Positions 25,793 to 34,091 of a stretch of 64,000 bases of DNA are shown here, one piece after another (the stretch's first letter is position 1; every line of letters begins with the position of its first letter). Location: contig PHBE01000007.1 in NCBI GenBank assembly GCA_002841885.1, positions 124,001 to 188,000 on the forward strand. Direction: 5' to 3'. Made by a program: the position numbers and the translations under genes. The notes under the pieces are model-generated. The model searched no databases, was not told the DNA's origin, and saw only the letters and a program-made list of their open reading frames with translations. Source of the stretch: Deltaproteobacteria bacterium HGW-Deltaproteobacteria-18. Its GTDB lineage: Bacteria; Desulfobacterota; Desulfovibrionia; Desulfovibrionales; Desulfomicrobiaceae.

Positions 25793-27016
25793 ATGATCCG
25801 CATCAATGAAAATTATCTCAAGCTCAAAGCCTCCTACCTTTTTGCCGACATTTCCCGGCGCGTGACCGCTTTCCAGCAGGCCAACCCCGACAAGAAGATC
25901 ATCCGCCTCGGTATCGGCGACGTGACCGAGCCCCTGCCCCAGGCGGTCGTGTCCGCCTTTCACCAGGGCGTGGACGAGATGGCCGACGCCGGAACCTTTC
26001 GAGGCTATGGCCCGGAGCAGGGCTATGATTTTCTGCGCGACCTCATCGCCAAGGAAGACTTCCAGTCGCGCGGGGCGGACATCTCCGGAGACGAAATTTT
26101 TGTCAGCGACGGAGCCAAGTGCGATACCGGCAACATCCAGGAACTTTTCGCCGGAGACATCCGCATCGCCATCCCCGATCCGGTCTATCCGGTCTACGTC
26201 GATACCAACGTCATGGCCGGCCGCACCGGACAGAACGTGGACGGCCGCTACGAAGGGCTTGTCTACCTCGACGGCACCCGGGAAAACGGATTCATCCCGG
26301 AACTGCCCGGAGAACCCGTGGATCTGATCTACCTGTGCTACCCCAACAACCCCACAGGCGCGACCATCACCCGGCCCCAGCTCAAGGCCTGGGTGGATTA
26401 TGCCCGTGAAAACAAGGCGCTCATCCTTTTCGATGCCGCCTACGAGGCCTTCATCCGCGACCCCGAGCTGCCCAGGTCCATCTACGAGATAGAAGGCGCC
26501 CGCGAAGTGGCCATCGAGTTCCGTTCCCTGTCCAAGACCGCCGGATTCACGGGCACACGTCTGGCCTTCACCGTGGTGCCCAAGACCTGCATGGCCTACG
26601 ACAGCCAGGGCAATGCGCACAGCCTGCACGCCATGTGGAACCGGCGCCACACCACCAAGTTCAACGGCGTGTCCTATCCGGTACAAAGAGCCGCTGCCGC
26701 CGTCTATTCACCCGAGGGCAAGGCGCAGTCCAGGGCGCTGGTGGACCATTACCTGAACAACGCGGCCATCATCCGCAAGGAAATGACCGCGCTTGGCTAC
26801 GAATGCGTCGGCGGCGAGAACTCGCCCTATGTCTGGATCGACGGCAAGATGGGCTCGTGGGACTTTTTTGACATGCTCCTTAACAAGGCCGCCGTGGTCT
26901 GTACTCCGGGCGCCGGATTCGGCTCCTGCGGCGAAGGCTACATCCGCATCTCCGCCTTCAACAGCCTGGCCAACGTTCAGGAAGCCATGGAGCGGCTGCG
27001 CGCCGTCCTGAAGTAG
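25793..27016 (+). CDS. dapL: LL-diaminopimelate aminotransferase
   Basis: PLP-dependent enzyme that converts tetrahydrodipicolinate directly to LL-diaminopimelate, bypassing the succinylase or acetylase steps. The 407-residue sequence has the family N-terminus [60 protein letters not shown] and the PLP-lysine motif [18 protein letters not shown]. The start is fixed by GAGGACCACAT upstream. Together with the aspartate kinase it points to the DapL variant of lysine and peptidoglycan-precursor synthesis. A methyltransferase gene starts one base after its stop. Confidence 0.95.
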   Translation: MIRINENYLKLKASYLFADISRRVTAFQQANPDKKIIRLGIGDVTEPLPQAVVSAFHQGVDEMADAGTFRGYGPEQGYDFLRDLIAKEDFQSRGADISGDEIFVSDGAKCDTGNIQELFAGDIRIAIPDPVYPVYVDTNVMAGRTGQNVDGRYEGLVYLDGTRENGFIPELPGEPVDLIYLCYPNNPTGATITRPQLKAWVDYARENKALILFDAAYEAFIRDPELPRSIYEIEGAREVAIEFRSLSKTAGFTGTRLAFTVVPKTCMAYDSQGNAHSLHAMWNRRHTTKFNGVSYPVQRAAAAVYSPEGKAQSRALVDHYLNNAAIIRKEMTALGYECVGGENSPYVWIDGKMGSWDFFDMLLNKAAVVCTPGAGFGSCGEGYIRISAFNSLANVQEAMERLRAVLK

Positions 27017-27017
27017 A

Positions 27018-27818
27018 ATGACACTAACGGCCGCGGATCAGGCCCGGCGGAATTTTCCGCGCGGGCTCTCCCAGCCGGAGTCGGGTTTTCGTTTTTCCAT
27101 GGACGCGCTGCTCCTGGCCGCCTTTGCCGGGCGGGAGCGGGTGCGGGGCCGGGTTCTTGATCTGGGGACCGGATGCGGGGTGGTGGGGCTGGCAATGGCC
27201 CTTGACCACCCCGATTTTTTTGGGATTGGCCTGGACCTGAATCCGGACATGCTGCGGCATGCTCGCGAGAATGTCCGCCGGCTTGGTTTTGACGGGCGAT
27301 TCTCCCTGCTTCAGGCAGATGCGTGCGGGCCGTGGGGCCTTGCGCCCGAAAGCATGGACCTGGTGCTCTCGAATCCACCGTACCGCGATCCCGCCCGGGG
27401 CCGGATCTGCCCGGACGAGACCAAGACGCTGGCGCGCTTCGAGTACCGGGCCGGGCTTGGGGATTTTGTTCGGGCCGCCGCTTACCTTGTGCGCAACCGC
27501 AAGAGCTGCGTTTTCATCCATCTGGCCGAACGAGCTGACGAACTGCTGGATATGCTGCGTGCCTCCCGGCTTCAGCCCAAGGAGATCCTGTTCGTGCACC
27601 AGCGCCTTGACAGCACGGCCCGCCTGGTGCTTGTGCGCAGCCTCAAGAACGGAGGGGCGGGACTTGCGGTGCATCCTCCCCTGATTCTGCACGAAGGTCG
27701 GGGCAGCCAGACGCGTCTGAGCGCCTCGGCCCTGTCCTTTTGTCCCCGCCTGGCCTGCAACGCGGACTCCAAAAACACGAATTCCCGCACAGATGGCGGG
27801 AATTCGAAAGAGCCTTGA
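27018..27818 (+). CDS. tRNA1(Val) N6-adenine methyltransferase-like protein
   Basis: A 266-residue class I SAM-dependent methyltransferase. Motif I is VLDLGTGCGVVGLAMA at about 46-61, the acidic motif II is GLDLNPDMLRHARENV, and the N6-adenine catalytic motif is LSNPPYRD at about 115-122. The N-terminus (GFRFSMDALLLAAF) matches the TrmN6/YfiC type that modifies A37 of tRNA1(Val). It starts one base after the dapL stop, so it is probably co-transcribed. The last 25 residues are polar and contain a 10-bp inverted repeat (27779-27805) at DNA level, which may act as a weak 3' structure. Confidence 0.85.
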   Translation: MTLTAADQARRNFPRGLSQPESGFRFSMDALLLAAFAGRERVRGRVLDLGTGCGVVGLAMALDHPDFFGIGLDLNPDMLRHARENVRRLGFDGRFSLLQADACGPWGLAPESMDLVLSNPPYRDPARGRICPDETKTLARFEYRAGLGDFVRAAAYLVRNRKSCVFIHLAERADELLDMLRASRLQPKEILFVHQRLDSTARLVLVRSLKNGGAGLAVHPPLILHEGRGSQTRLSASALSFCPRLACNADSKNTNSRTDGGNSKEP

Positions 27819-27837
27819 AGCATGCGGAAGCCGGAAC

Positions 27838-27978
27838 TTACTTGCTCATGCGGCCGATGATGAAGGAAATGAGTGCCGTGGCGAAAAGAAGACCCAGGAC
27901 GTAGTCCGTGTCCAGGGCAGCCTGCAAGGTGTTTGTGATTTCGACGAAAGTGTCCTTGATGGGATAATGCTCTTCCAT
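27838..27978 (-). CDS. 46-residue single-pass membrane protein
   Basis: A very small protein, MEEHYPIKDTFVEITN at the start and one hydrophobic helix (about 29-43: VLGLLFATALISFII) at the C-terminus, ending GRMSK. The predicted topology is N-out or N-in with a short basic tail. Start ATG 27978 has an excellent AGGAG 6 bases before it, better than the longer frame. The leader contains a perfect 14-bp tandem repeat carrying that ribosome binding site twice. It lies downstream of the CBS-ACT gene on the same strand (83 bases). Function unknown. Confidence 0.6.
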   Translation of the reverse strand: MEEHYPIKDTFVEITNTLQAALDTDYVLGLLFATALISFIIGRMSK

Positions 27979-28005
27979 GGATGCTCCTGCCTGGATGCTC
28001 CTGCC
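27978..28005 (-). repeat. Perfect 14-bp tandem repeat in the leader of the 46-residue gene
   Basis: TGGATGCTCCTGCC occurs twice back to back (27978-27991 and 27992-28005, plus-strand sequence). On the minus strand each unit carries a GGCAGGAG ribosome binding site, and the unit nearer the gene runs into the ATG. It is a duplication that leaves two Shine-Dalgarno sites in tandem. Confidence 0.9.
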
Positions 28006-28061
28006 GACATGGACAGGGCCCGCGAACGTATCCACGGGCCCCGAGGCGATGGCGAGCCGGT

Positions 28062-28727
28062 TTAGTTGAGGTTGTCCCGAACCCAGAAGGTCAGGTTGTA
28101 TTTTTCGGTCAGTTCTTTCTGCAATTCGTTGAGAGCGGACTTGTCCATGTCCATGATGCGCACGAAGACCTGCCTGAAGCCCTTCTCGACCTTGTCGTAG
28201 GAGGTCAGGATGGAACTGATGCGGGCCTTGTGTCCGCGAATGCAGTCAAGCACTTCCTTCAGGCTGCCGCGCTCGTCAGAGAGCATGAGGCCGATCTGAA
28301 TGCCGCCGTGGTAGACGCCGGTGATGCTCAACAGTACGCTGTAGACTTCGTTCTGGGTCATGATGCCGACCAGTTCGTTCTTTTCGTTCAGCACGGGCAG
28401 GCCGGAAATTTTCTTGTCGTGCATGATGGCCGCGCATTTGACGACCGTGTCCGTATCCCTGATGGTTATGGGATTGGGGCTCATGATGTTTTTGACCTTG
28501 ATCTCGGAGAGCAGGTAGTAAAGCTCGTGCACGTCCAGGGTCGTGGCCTTGGAAGGCGAGGCTTCCTTCACGTCGCGGTCGCTGAGCATCCCGAGCACCT
28601 TGCCCTTATCATCGACCACGGGCAGACGGCGGATGCCTTTCTCCTTCATCAGCTTGGCCGCTCTCATCATGGAGGTTTCAGGGTCCACCGTGATAACGTC
28701 CTTGGTCATCCATTCCTTTATGATCAT
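28062..28727 (-). CDS. CBS-pair protein with C-terminal ACT-like domain (AcuB-like)
   Basis: A 221-residue cytosolic regulatory protein. The first CBS domain spans about 1-60 (MTKDVITVDPETSMMRA, LPVVDDKGKVLGMLSDRDV), the second about 78-135 (VKNIMSPNPITIRDTDTV, LPVLNEKNELVGIMTQNEV), and an ACT-like domain follows at about 140-221 (GLMLSDERGSLKEV). It probably senses adenine nucleotides and possibly an amino acid. It is preceded by a good Shine-Dalgarno (AAGGAGA) and followed by the 46-residue gene. Confidence 0.9.
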   Translation of the reverse strand: MIIKEWMTKDVITVDPETSMMRAAKLMKEKGIRRLPVVDDKGKVLGMLSDRDVKEASPSKATTLDVHELYYLLSEIKVKNIMSPNPITIRDTDTVVKCAAIMHDKKISGLPVLNEKNELVGIMTQNEVYSVLLSITGVYHGGIQIGLMLSDERGSLKEVLDCIRGHKARISSILTSYDKVEKGFRQVFVRIMDMDKSALNELQKELTEKYNLTFWVRDNLN

Positions 28728-28837
28728 GTTATTTCTCCTTGGAGGCGGGTTGCCGCCCTTGATGAGGCAGTATTTCTTTCAATGCAGCGAAAATTGCATG
28801 TAAGGTGTTCATCGAATAATACCTTTTCGCCATTCCG

Positions 28838-29650
28838 TCAAAGGCTCCGTGTCGAATCGTCAACAACTTCAGCGTAGAGGTCGGGACGGCGATGAGCCAG
28901 AGCCGGGATGTTCCGACGGACGGCGGCCAGTTCGGCCAGATCGATGTGACCCGGGATCAGGCCTTCATTCATTTCGTTTGCAAGGGTGATTTCGCCGCCG
29001 GGAGTGACAAAAAGGGATCGACCGCCAAAAGGGAAGGCTCCCTGGTCACCGACCCGGTTGGCGCCCAGCAGGTAGCACTGGTTTTCAAGAGCCCGGGCCG
29101 CGCAGAGAGTCTGCCAGACGTCGATGCGCGCCTTTGGCCAGGCCGAAGCCAGGAGCAGGGCCTGGCAACCGCCGAGGGCCTGCGCCCGGTACAGTTCGGG
29201 AAAGCGCAGGTCGTAGCATACGGAGAGGCCGAAACGGACTCCCTCGAAATTGAAACTGACGATCTTCGCGCCGGGGCTGAACACCTCGGTTTCGTCGGCA
29301 TCCCTGGACGTGAAGAGATGGATCTTGCGGTATGTGGCCAGGATGCCTCCGTCCGGGCCGAAGGCCACCAGCGCGTTGGCCAGGCCGTCCGGCCCGGGCA
29401 GGCAGACTCCGCAGACCAGACAGAGTCCGTGATCCCGCGCAAGTTCCGAGAGTTCGTCCCGGACCCTTGGCCACCAGTCGCGGCCGCCAAGCGCGATGGA
29501 CGGCATGTCGTAGCCGAGGTCCGATATTTCAGGAAAGAGCAGCAGGCGGCAGGAAGCTTCGGCCCCGGCCTTGGCGGCGGTGCGGATTTTGTCCAGATTG
29601 CCGCGAACATCTCCTGGGAATCCGGATAGTTGAACTGCAGCGATTTTCAT
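28838..29650 (-). CDS. Carbon-nitrogen hydrolase (nitrilase superfamily, Nit2/omega-amidase-like)
   Basis: A 270-residue hydrolase with the Glu-Lys-Cys triad regions visible: LLFPEISDLGYD (Glu, about 44), TYRKIHLFTSRDADE (Lys, about 110) and GLSVCYDLRFPELYR (Cys, about 144). The RFPELYR following the cysteine is typical of the Nit1/Nit2 and omega-amidase branch. Substrate not assigned; deaminated glutathione or an omega-amide are candidates. It is divergent from larC, with only 45 bases between the starts. Confidence 0.88.
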   Translation of the reverse strand: MKIAAVQLSGFPGDVRGNLDKIRTAAKAGAEASCRLLLFPEISDLGYDMPSIALGGRDWWPRVRDELSELARDHGLCLVCGVCLPGPDGLANALVAFGPDGGILATYRKIHLFTSRDADETEVFSPGAKIVSFNFEGVRFGLSVCYDLRFPELYRAQALGGCQALLLASAWPKARIDVWQTLCAARALENQCYLLGANRVGDQGAFPFGGRSLFVTPGGEITLANEMNEGLIPGHIDLAELAAVRRNIPALAHRRPDLYAEVVDDSTRSL

Positions 29651-29695
29651 GTGATACCCTACAAGCTTAACACTTCACCAATTGTGAGGAAACAC

Positions 29696-30838
29696 ATGCC
29701 CGAGTTGCATCTTGATTGTCCAGCCGGGATCGCCGGAGACATGTTCCTGGCGGCCATGGCCGATCTGGGAGTGGAGCTGGCCCATTTGCGCGCCGCCTTT
29801 GCCAGGGCCGGAGTCAATGTCGAAATCACGGCTCTTGACGCCCGGGACAAGGGCATAAGCGGCAAGCGCATGCACATTGCCGCGCCCCATGCCCAGCCCC
29901 TGCGGCATCTGGCCGAGCTGAAGGATATTGTGCGGGCCCTGCCTTTTTCGGAGAACGTCCGATTACGCAGCGAGGACGCCCTGGCCCGTCTGGCCGAGGT
30001 GGAGGCGCGGGTGCATGGCTGCAAGGTTGCGGATGTGCACTTTCACGAGGTCGGAGCCGTGGACACCCTGGTCGACGTGGTCGGTGCATTTTGGGCTCTG
30101 GAGACGCTTGGCGTGAGCCGCGTGACCTGCTCAAGGCTGCCCTGGTTTTCGGGCACGGTGCAGTGCGCGCACGGACTCATGCCCCTGCCCGCCCCGGCGA
30201 CGACAATCCTGCTGCAGGGAAAGCCCGTGTACCCGACGGAGTTTACGGGGGAGCTGATTACGCCCACGGGCGCGCTTTTGCTCGACCGGATGGTTGACGA
30301 GTTCACGTCAGGTCCCGCCGGGTGTCTGGAGCGGTCCGGGCTAGGCCTTGGGACCATGGACCTGCCCACGGTCAACGGCCTGCGCGCCCTGCTTCTGTCC
30401 GGGGATGGGCCGGGGCTGGAGCGGGTGATGGTGCTTGAGACCAATGTCGATCATCTCACGGGGGAGGAGATAGGCGGGGTTTTCGGAGTTTTGCTCGATG
30501 CCGGGGCGCTGGATGTGCTTTTCCTGCCCGGAGTGATGAAGAAAAATCGGCCAGGGGGGCTTTTGCAGGTGCTGTGCAGGCCCGGGGATCTGGCCCGGAT
30601 CCGCGACCTTACCTTTGCCCAGACCATGACCCTGGGGCTGCGCATGACCGAGACGACCCGCGCCGTGCTGCCCCGCGCGGCATCCACACGGACTACGCCC
30701 TGGGGCGATGTGTCCGCCAAGGAAACCGTCATCGAAGGGGAAAGTTACTCCCGGCCCGAGTTCGAGGCCCTGCAGGCCCTGGCCAAACGCACGGGCCGCT
30801 CCGTAGCCCAATTGCGCTACCTCCTGGACAAGGACTGA
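29696..30838 (+). CDS. larC: Nickel-pincer cofactor biosynthesis protein LarC
   Basis: CTP-dependent nickel insertase that completes the nickel-pincer nucleotide cofactor of lactate racemase-like enzymes. It has the family N-terminus LHLDCPAGIAGDMFLAAM, the VADVHFHEVGAVDTLVDVVG block, GELITPTGALLL, ETNVDHLTGEEIGGV and LPGVMKKNRPGG. The 380-residue length corresponds to LarC1 and LarC2 as one continuous chain, without the frameshift seen in Lactiplantibacillus. ATG 29696 follows GAGGAAAC. LarA, LarB and LarE are not in the window, so the cofactor would be completed with products encoded elsewhere. Confidence 0.92.
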   Translation: MPELHLDCPAGIAGDMFLAAMADLGVELAHLRAAFARAGVNVEITALDARDKGISGKRMHIAAPHAQPLRHLAELKDIVRALPFSENVRLRSEDALARLAEVEARVHGCKVADVHFHEVGAVDTLVDVVGAFWALETLGVSRVTCSRLPWFSGTVQCAHGLMPLPAPATTILLQGKPVYPTEFTGELITPTGALLLDRMVDEFTSGPAGCLERSGLGLGTMDLPTVNGLRALLLSGDGPGLERVMVLETNVDHLTGEEIGGVFGVLLDAGALDVLFLPGVMKKNRPGGLLQVLCRPGDLARIRDLTFAQTMTLGLRMTETTRAVLPRAASTRTTPWGDVSAKETVIEGESYSRPEFEALQALAKRTGRSVAQLRYLLDKD

Positions 30839-30913
30839 GCATCGGCCCGGCTTTTGTTGTTCATCCGGTCCATTTGGCCCATGATGTCCATTTCGCCCAT
30901 CGCACTAACCTGA

Positions 30914-31378
30914 TCAGTACCCACGCCCGGTAAGCAGCCGGTCCAGCTGGTTGGAAAACTCCTGCCGATCCCTTGCGCCAAGGGGCGCCGGCCCGCCGGT
31001 CATGACCCCGCTACCGCGCATCTCGTCCATGAAATCGCGCATGGTCAGGCGGCTGCGGATGTTGTCGGGAGTGAACAGCTCTCCCCGGGGGCTCAGGCCA
31101 AGTCCCCCCTTTTCGATGACGCCCGACGCCAGCGGGATGTCGGTGGTGATGACCAGATCTCCGTCCCGGGCCTGCTCCACGATGGCCAGGTCCGCCTTGT
31201 CGAAGCCCGCGCCGACCTGCATGAAATCGATGAATTCCGACTTGGGGACGGGAAAGCGCGAATTGGCCACCAGGATGAGTCGCACCTTGCGCCGGTCGGC
31301 CGCCCGGTAGAGAATGTCCTTGATCACCCTGGGGCAGGCGTCGGCGTCAACCCAGATGCGCATTGGCGTGGCATCCAT
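30914..31378 (-). CDS. YaiI/YqxD family (DUF188) protein
   Basis: A 154-residue protein with the family N-terminus [16 protein letters not shown] and the conserved [16 protein letters not shown] and [15 protein letters not shown] segments. The fold is PIN-like, with acidic residues D8/D10 (of MRIW) and the TTDIPLA block; enzymatic activity is not established for the family. The start at 31378 lies 4 bases after the stop of the U32 gene, so it is co-transcribed with it; MRIW (31363) is an alternative start. Confidence 0.88.
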   Translation of the reverse strand: MDATPMRIWVDADACPRVIKDILYRAADRRKVRLILVANSRFPVPKSEFIDFMQVGAGFDKADLAIVEQARDGDLVITTDIPLASGVIEKGGLGLSPRGELFTPDNIRSRLTMRDFMDEMRGSGVMTGGPAPLGARDRQEFSNQLDRLLTGRGY

Positions 31379-31381
31379 GTT

Positions 31382-32635
31382 TCAGCTTCCCTGGCCGTTG
31401 TGGGCGTCGGGCAGGTGGGCGCGCAGGAAGATGCCCGGCTCAAGATCCGGATGATCGCAATGCAGGAGCAGGCGCAACCCGCTGTGGGCGGTGCTCAGGT
31501 GAAAACCCTCCTCTTTTTCCACGCCGTAGTCCCCGGAAGCCAGCAGCGGTCGGCGCAGGCCGGGGAGCACGATCTCAAGAGGGTCGCCGACCTGAAAGCG
31601 GCACTTGACGTCCATGAGCCACAGCCCCGGGCGGACGGGTTCGATCAGTTTGGCGACGATGTTCTTTTTGAGATTCCTGGGCAGGGCGGGACGCAGGGTG
31701 ATGCGCTCGGGGGTGAAGAATCCGGTCGAGAGCGGCCGCGTGCCGAGTTGCTGCAATTCCTCAAGATACAGGGCGGGACGAAACGCTCCCTGTTCCAGAT
31801 CGTTCAATGCCGTGCGGTAGATGTCCGTGACCTGGGCCAGGTAGGAGGGCGTTTTCATGCGACCCTCTATCTTGAGGCTATGGATGCCCGTCTGCCGGAA
31901 CCAGCGTAGGTACTTGATCAGGCACAGGTCCTGGGCGCCCATGATCTGCGTGAACTGTTCGTCTTCGCAAACCTCCCACATGTCCTGACCCGGGCGCAGG
32001 CGCTCTTCCAGGCGAACTGCCGTGATCTTGTAGTCGAAGCGACAGGGATGGGTGCACAGGCCCAGGTTGCCCGAACGCTGGTTCAGGTGCGCGGACAAGA
32101 GGCAACGTCCGGAGATGGCCATGCACATGGCCCCGTGCACGAACACCTCAAGCTCCAGGTCCCGGACTTTTTGCGCCATGGCCCGGATGCGTCCGGCCCC
32201 GAGTTCCCTGGCAACGTTGACCCGGTGCACGCCCTGATCCCGCCAGAACATGGCCGAAGCGGAGTTCGACGTGTTGGCCTGGGTGGAGAGGTGGATGGGA
32301 ATGTGCGGAACCCTTTTTTTGGCCATGGCCACGATGCCGGGGTCGGCGATGATGATGCCGTCCACATTGCAGGCATCGATCTCTTCCAGGTAACGTTCCA
32401 CGTCGGGCAGGTGCTCTTCCCAGGCCAGCAGGTTCAGCGTGAAGTAGACCTTGGCCCCGTGACGGTGTGTCTCTTCCACCGCCATTCTGAGTTCGGGGAA
32501 GGAGAAGCCGTCGGTTTTGGCGCGCAGGCTTAAGGACTGGCCGCCAAGATACACGGCGTCTGCGCCGTAGCGCAAGGCTGTGGCCAGCTTGTCAGGGCTT
32601 CCGACGGGGACGAGAAGTTCGGGTGATTGTGTCAT
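31382..32635 (-). CDS. Peptidase U32 family protein (TrhP/YegQ-like)
   Basis: A 417-residue U32-family protein. The N-terminal TIM-barrel part starts ELLVPVGSPDKLATALRYGADAVY; the conserved block MCMAISGRCLLSAHLNQRSG..LCTHPCRFDY at about 185-220 carries the Cys residues that in relatives support a [4Fe-4S]-type cluster. A C-terminal beta domain follows. E. coli TrhP makes 5-hydroxyuridine at tRNA position 34, which is the likeliest role here; protease or collagenase labels are historical. It is 4 bases from the PHP gene upstream and 4 bases from the DUF188 gene downstream, within one minus-strand operon. Confidence 0.88.
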   Translation of the reverse strand: MTQSPELLVPVGSPDKLATALRYGADAVYLGGQSLSLRAKTDGFSFPELRMAVEETHRHGAKVYFTLNLLAWEEHLPDVERYLEEIDACNVDGIIIADPGIVAMAKKRVPHIPIHLSTQANTSNSASAMFWRDQGVHRVNVARELGAGRIRAMAQKVRDLELEVFVHGAMCMAISGRCLLSAHLNQRSGNLGLCTHPCRFDYKITAVRLEERLRPGQDMWEVCEDEQFTQIMGAQDLCLIKYLRWFRQTGIHSLKIEGRMKTPSYLAQVTDIYRTALNDLEQGAFRPALYLEELQQLGTRPLSTGFFTPERITLRPALPRNLKKNIVAKLIEPVRPGLWLMDVKCRFQVGDPLEIVLPGLRRPLLASGDYGVEKEEGFHLSTAHSGLRLLLHCDHPDLEPGIFLRAHLPDAHNGQGS

Positions 32636-32638
32636 GCG

Positions 32639-33511
32639 TTACGAGCAGGTTGGAAGTTGAAGACCGAGTTTCTGACGTGCTTCCTTCATGCGTCGCACCA
32701 GTTCGTAGGAGGGGCGCAGGCCGCCCTTGCCCCGGCCCAGGGCGATGCCCCGCTTGTTGTCGCCATGAAAGTCGGAGCCTGCGCTCTGCAGCAGTTCCAG
32801 CTTATTGCACAGGCCCGCGTAGAAATTTGTCTGGGCCTGGGTATGCATGGAGTAGAAGACTTCCATGCCGTCGAGGCCGAAATCTTTGAGCTCGCGCAGC
32901 ACGTTTTCGATTTCGTCTTTTTCAAGCTTCAATGTGCAGGGATGGGCCAGGATGATAGTGGCCTGTTCGTCCTTCAAGAGCTCGATGGCCTGGCGGGGGA
33001 GGAGCTTTTCCTTGGGCGCGTACCCCTTGGTCCCCGGTCGCAGCCAGTTCATGAACGCGTCCTGGAAATTGACGGCGAAGCCTTTTTTTACCAGCAGTTG
33101 CGCGAAATGGGGGCGGCCGATGGAACCGCCGGTGGTGATGTCCTCCAGTTCGGTGCGGGTGATGTCCACGCCGTAGGAGTTCAGGTTCGCGATGATGTTG
33201 TCGTTGCGCGCCGTACGCAGGTCGCTCAGGCGGCTCAAGGTGGCCTGCAGTCGCTGCGGGTGCTGGGGCAGCCAGAGCCCCAGCAGATGCATGCTGCCGC
33301 GCCCGAATTCAACGCTCAGTTCGCACCCGCCGATGACCTCAAGGCCGAGCTCGCGTCCGGTGGCGCACGCTTCGGGCAGCCCCATGACCGTGTCGTGATC
33401 GGTCAGGGCAATGGCTTTGAGACGCGCAGCGACGGCCGCAGCGACGAGTTCCGAAGGGCTCAGGGTGCCATCGGACGCGGTGGAGTGGGTATGAAGATCT
33501 ATTTCTGGCAT
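32639..33511 (-). CDS. PHP-domain phosphoesterase (RnaAM/YciV-like)
   Basis: A 290-residue PHP phosphoesterase starting MPEIDLHTHSTASDGTL, with metal-binding blocks HTHS, ALTDHDTV, ILAHPC and SAGSDFHGDN. This matches the RnaAM/YciV type that hydrolyses 3',5'-nucleoside bisphosphate (pAp) and trims 5' ends of RNA. ATG 33511 was chosen since the frame above it has no family sequence. It is the first gene of the operon PHP-U32-DUF188. Confidence 0.88.
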   Translation of the reverse strand: MPEIDLHTHSTASDGTLSPSELVAAAVAARLKAIALTDHDTVMGLPEACATGRELGLEVIGGCELSVEFGRGSMHLLGLWLPQHPQRLQATLSRLSDLRTARNDNIIANLNSYGVDITRTELEDITTGGSIGRPHFAQLLVKKGFAVNFQDAFMNWLRPGTKGYAPKEKLLPRQAIELLKDEQATIILAHPCTLKLEKDEIENVLRELKDFGLDGMEVFYSMHTQAQTNFYAGLCNKLELLQSAGSDFHGDNKRGIALGRGKGGLRPSYELVRRMKEARQKLGLQLPTCS

Positions 33512-33574
33512 AAGCTCATGGGTACGGCAGGGGCCCGGGGATGACAAGGATATTTGCCAGGCGGGTCCGACGAC

Positions 33575-33606
33575 AAAAAAACGGCACGCGCTTGGGAGCG
33601 CGTGCC
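33575..33606 (-). terminator. Intrinsic terminator of infA
   Basis: GGCACGCGC (33583-33591) and GCGCGTGCC (33598-33606) form a 9-bp stem. On the minus strand it is followed by a T-run (plus-strand A7, 33575-33581). It lies 22 bases after the infA stop and separates infA from the PHP gene. Confidence 0.88.
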
Positions 33607-33627
33607 GGGAATTCTCGACAGGGGGGA

Positions 33628-33846
33628 TTATTTGAAGCGGTAGGTGATTCTGCCGCGGGTCAGGTCATAGGGAGAAAGCTCCAGCTTAACCCTGTCACCG
33701 GGCAGGATGCGGATGTAAAACTTGCGCATCTTTCCTGAGATGTGTCCAAGCACCTGATGACCATTTTCCAGACGAACCAGAAACATGGCATTGGGCATGG
33801 CTTCCTCGACGACACCTTCAACTTCGATAGACTCTTCCTTGGCCAT
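33628..33846 (-). CDS. infA: Translation initiation factor IF-1
   Basis: A 72-residue OB-fold protein that binds the A site of the 30S subunit during initiation. The sequence is standard: [66 protein letters not shown]. Length is exactly typical. It has its own terminator immediately downstream and about 245 bases of free upstream DNA, so it is monocistronic. Confidence 0.97.
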   Translation of the reverse strand: MAKEESIEVEGVVEEAMPNAMFLVRLENGHQVLGHISGKMRKFYIRILPGDRVKLELSPYDLTRGRITYRFK

Positions 33847-34091
33847 ATAAAACGGATACCTTCTCTGTTTACAGTATTTTTTTGTTTAAAGACAAAGCTC
33901 CTTACCCGTTAGATTCATAAATGACAAGGCCGGATATCCCGTTGCAATGGATGCGGCCTCGCGCAGGGAGCGGGATGCGCCTTTCCCATGGTGAAGTTTC
34001 GGGGCTGGAAGGGAAAGTGCAAGGAATATTTTTCTCGAAAGATGAGCCTCTTTGAGCTAAGGGAGGGTACGAAACCAGCTTTGCTTCGCTC

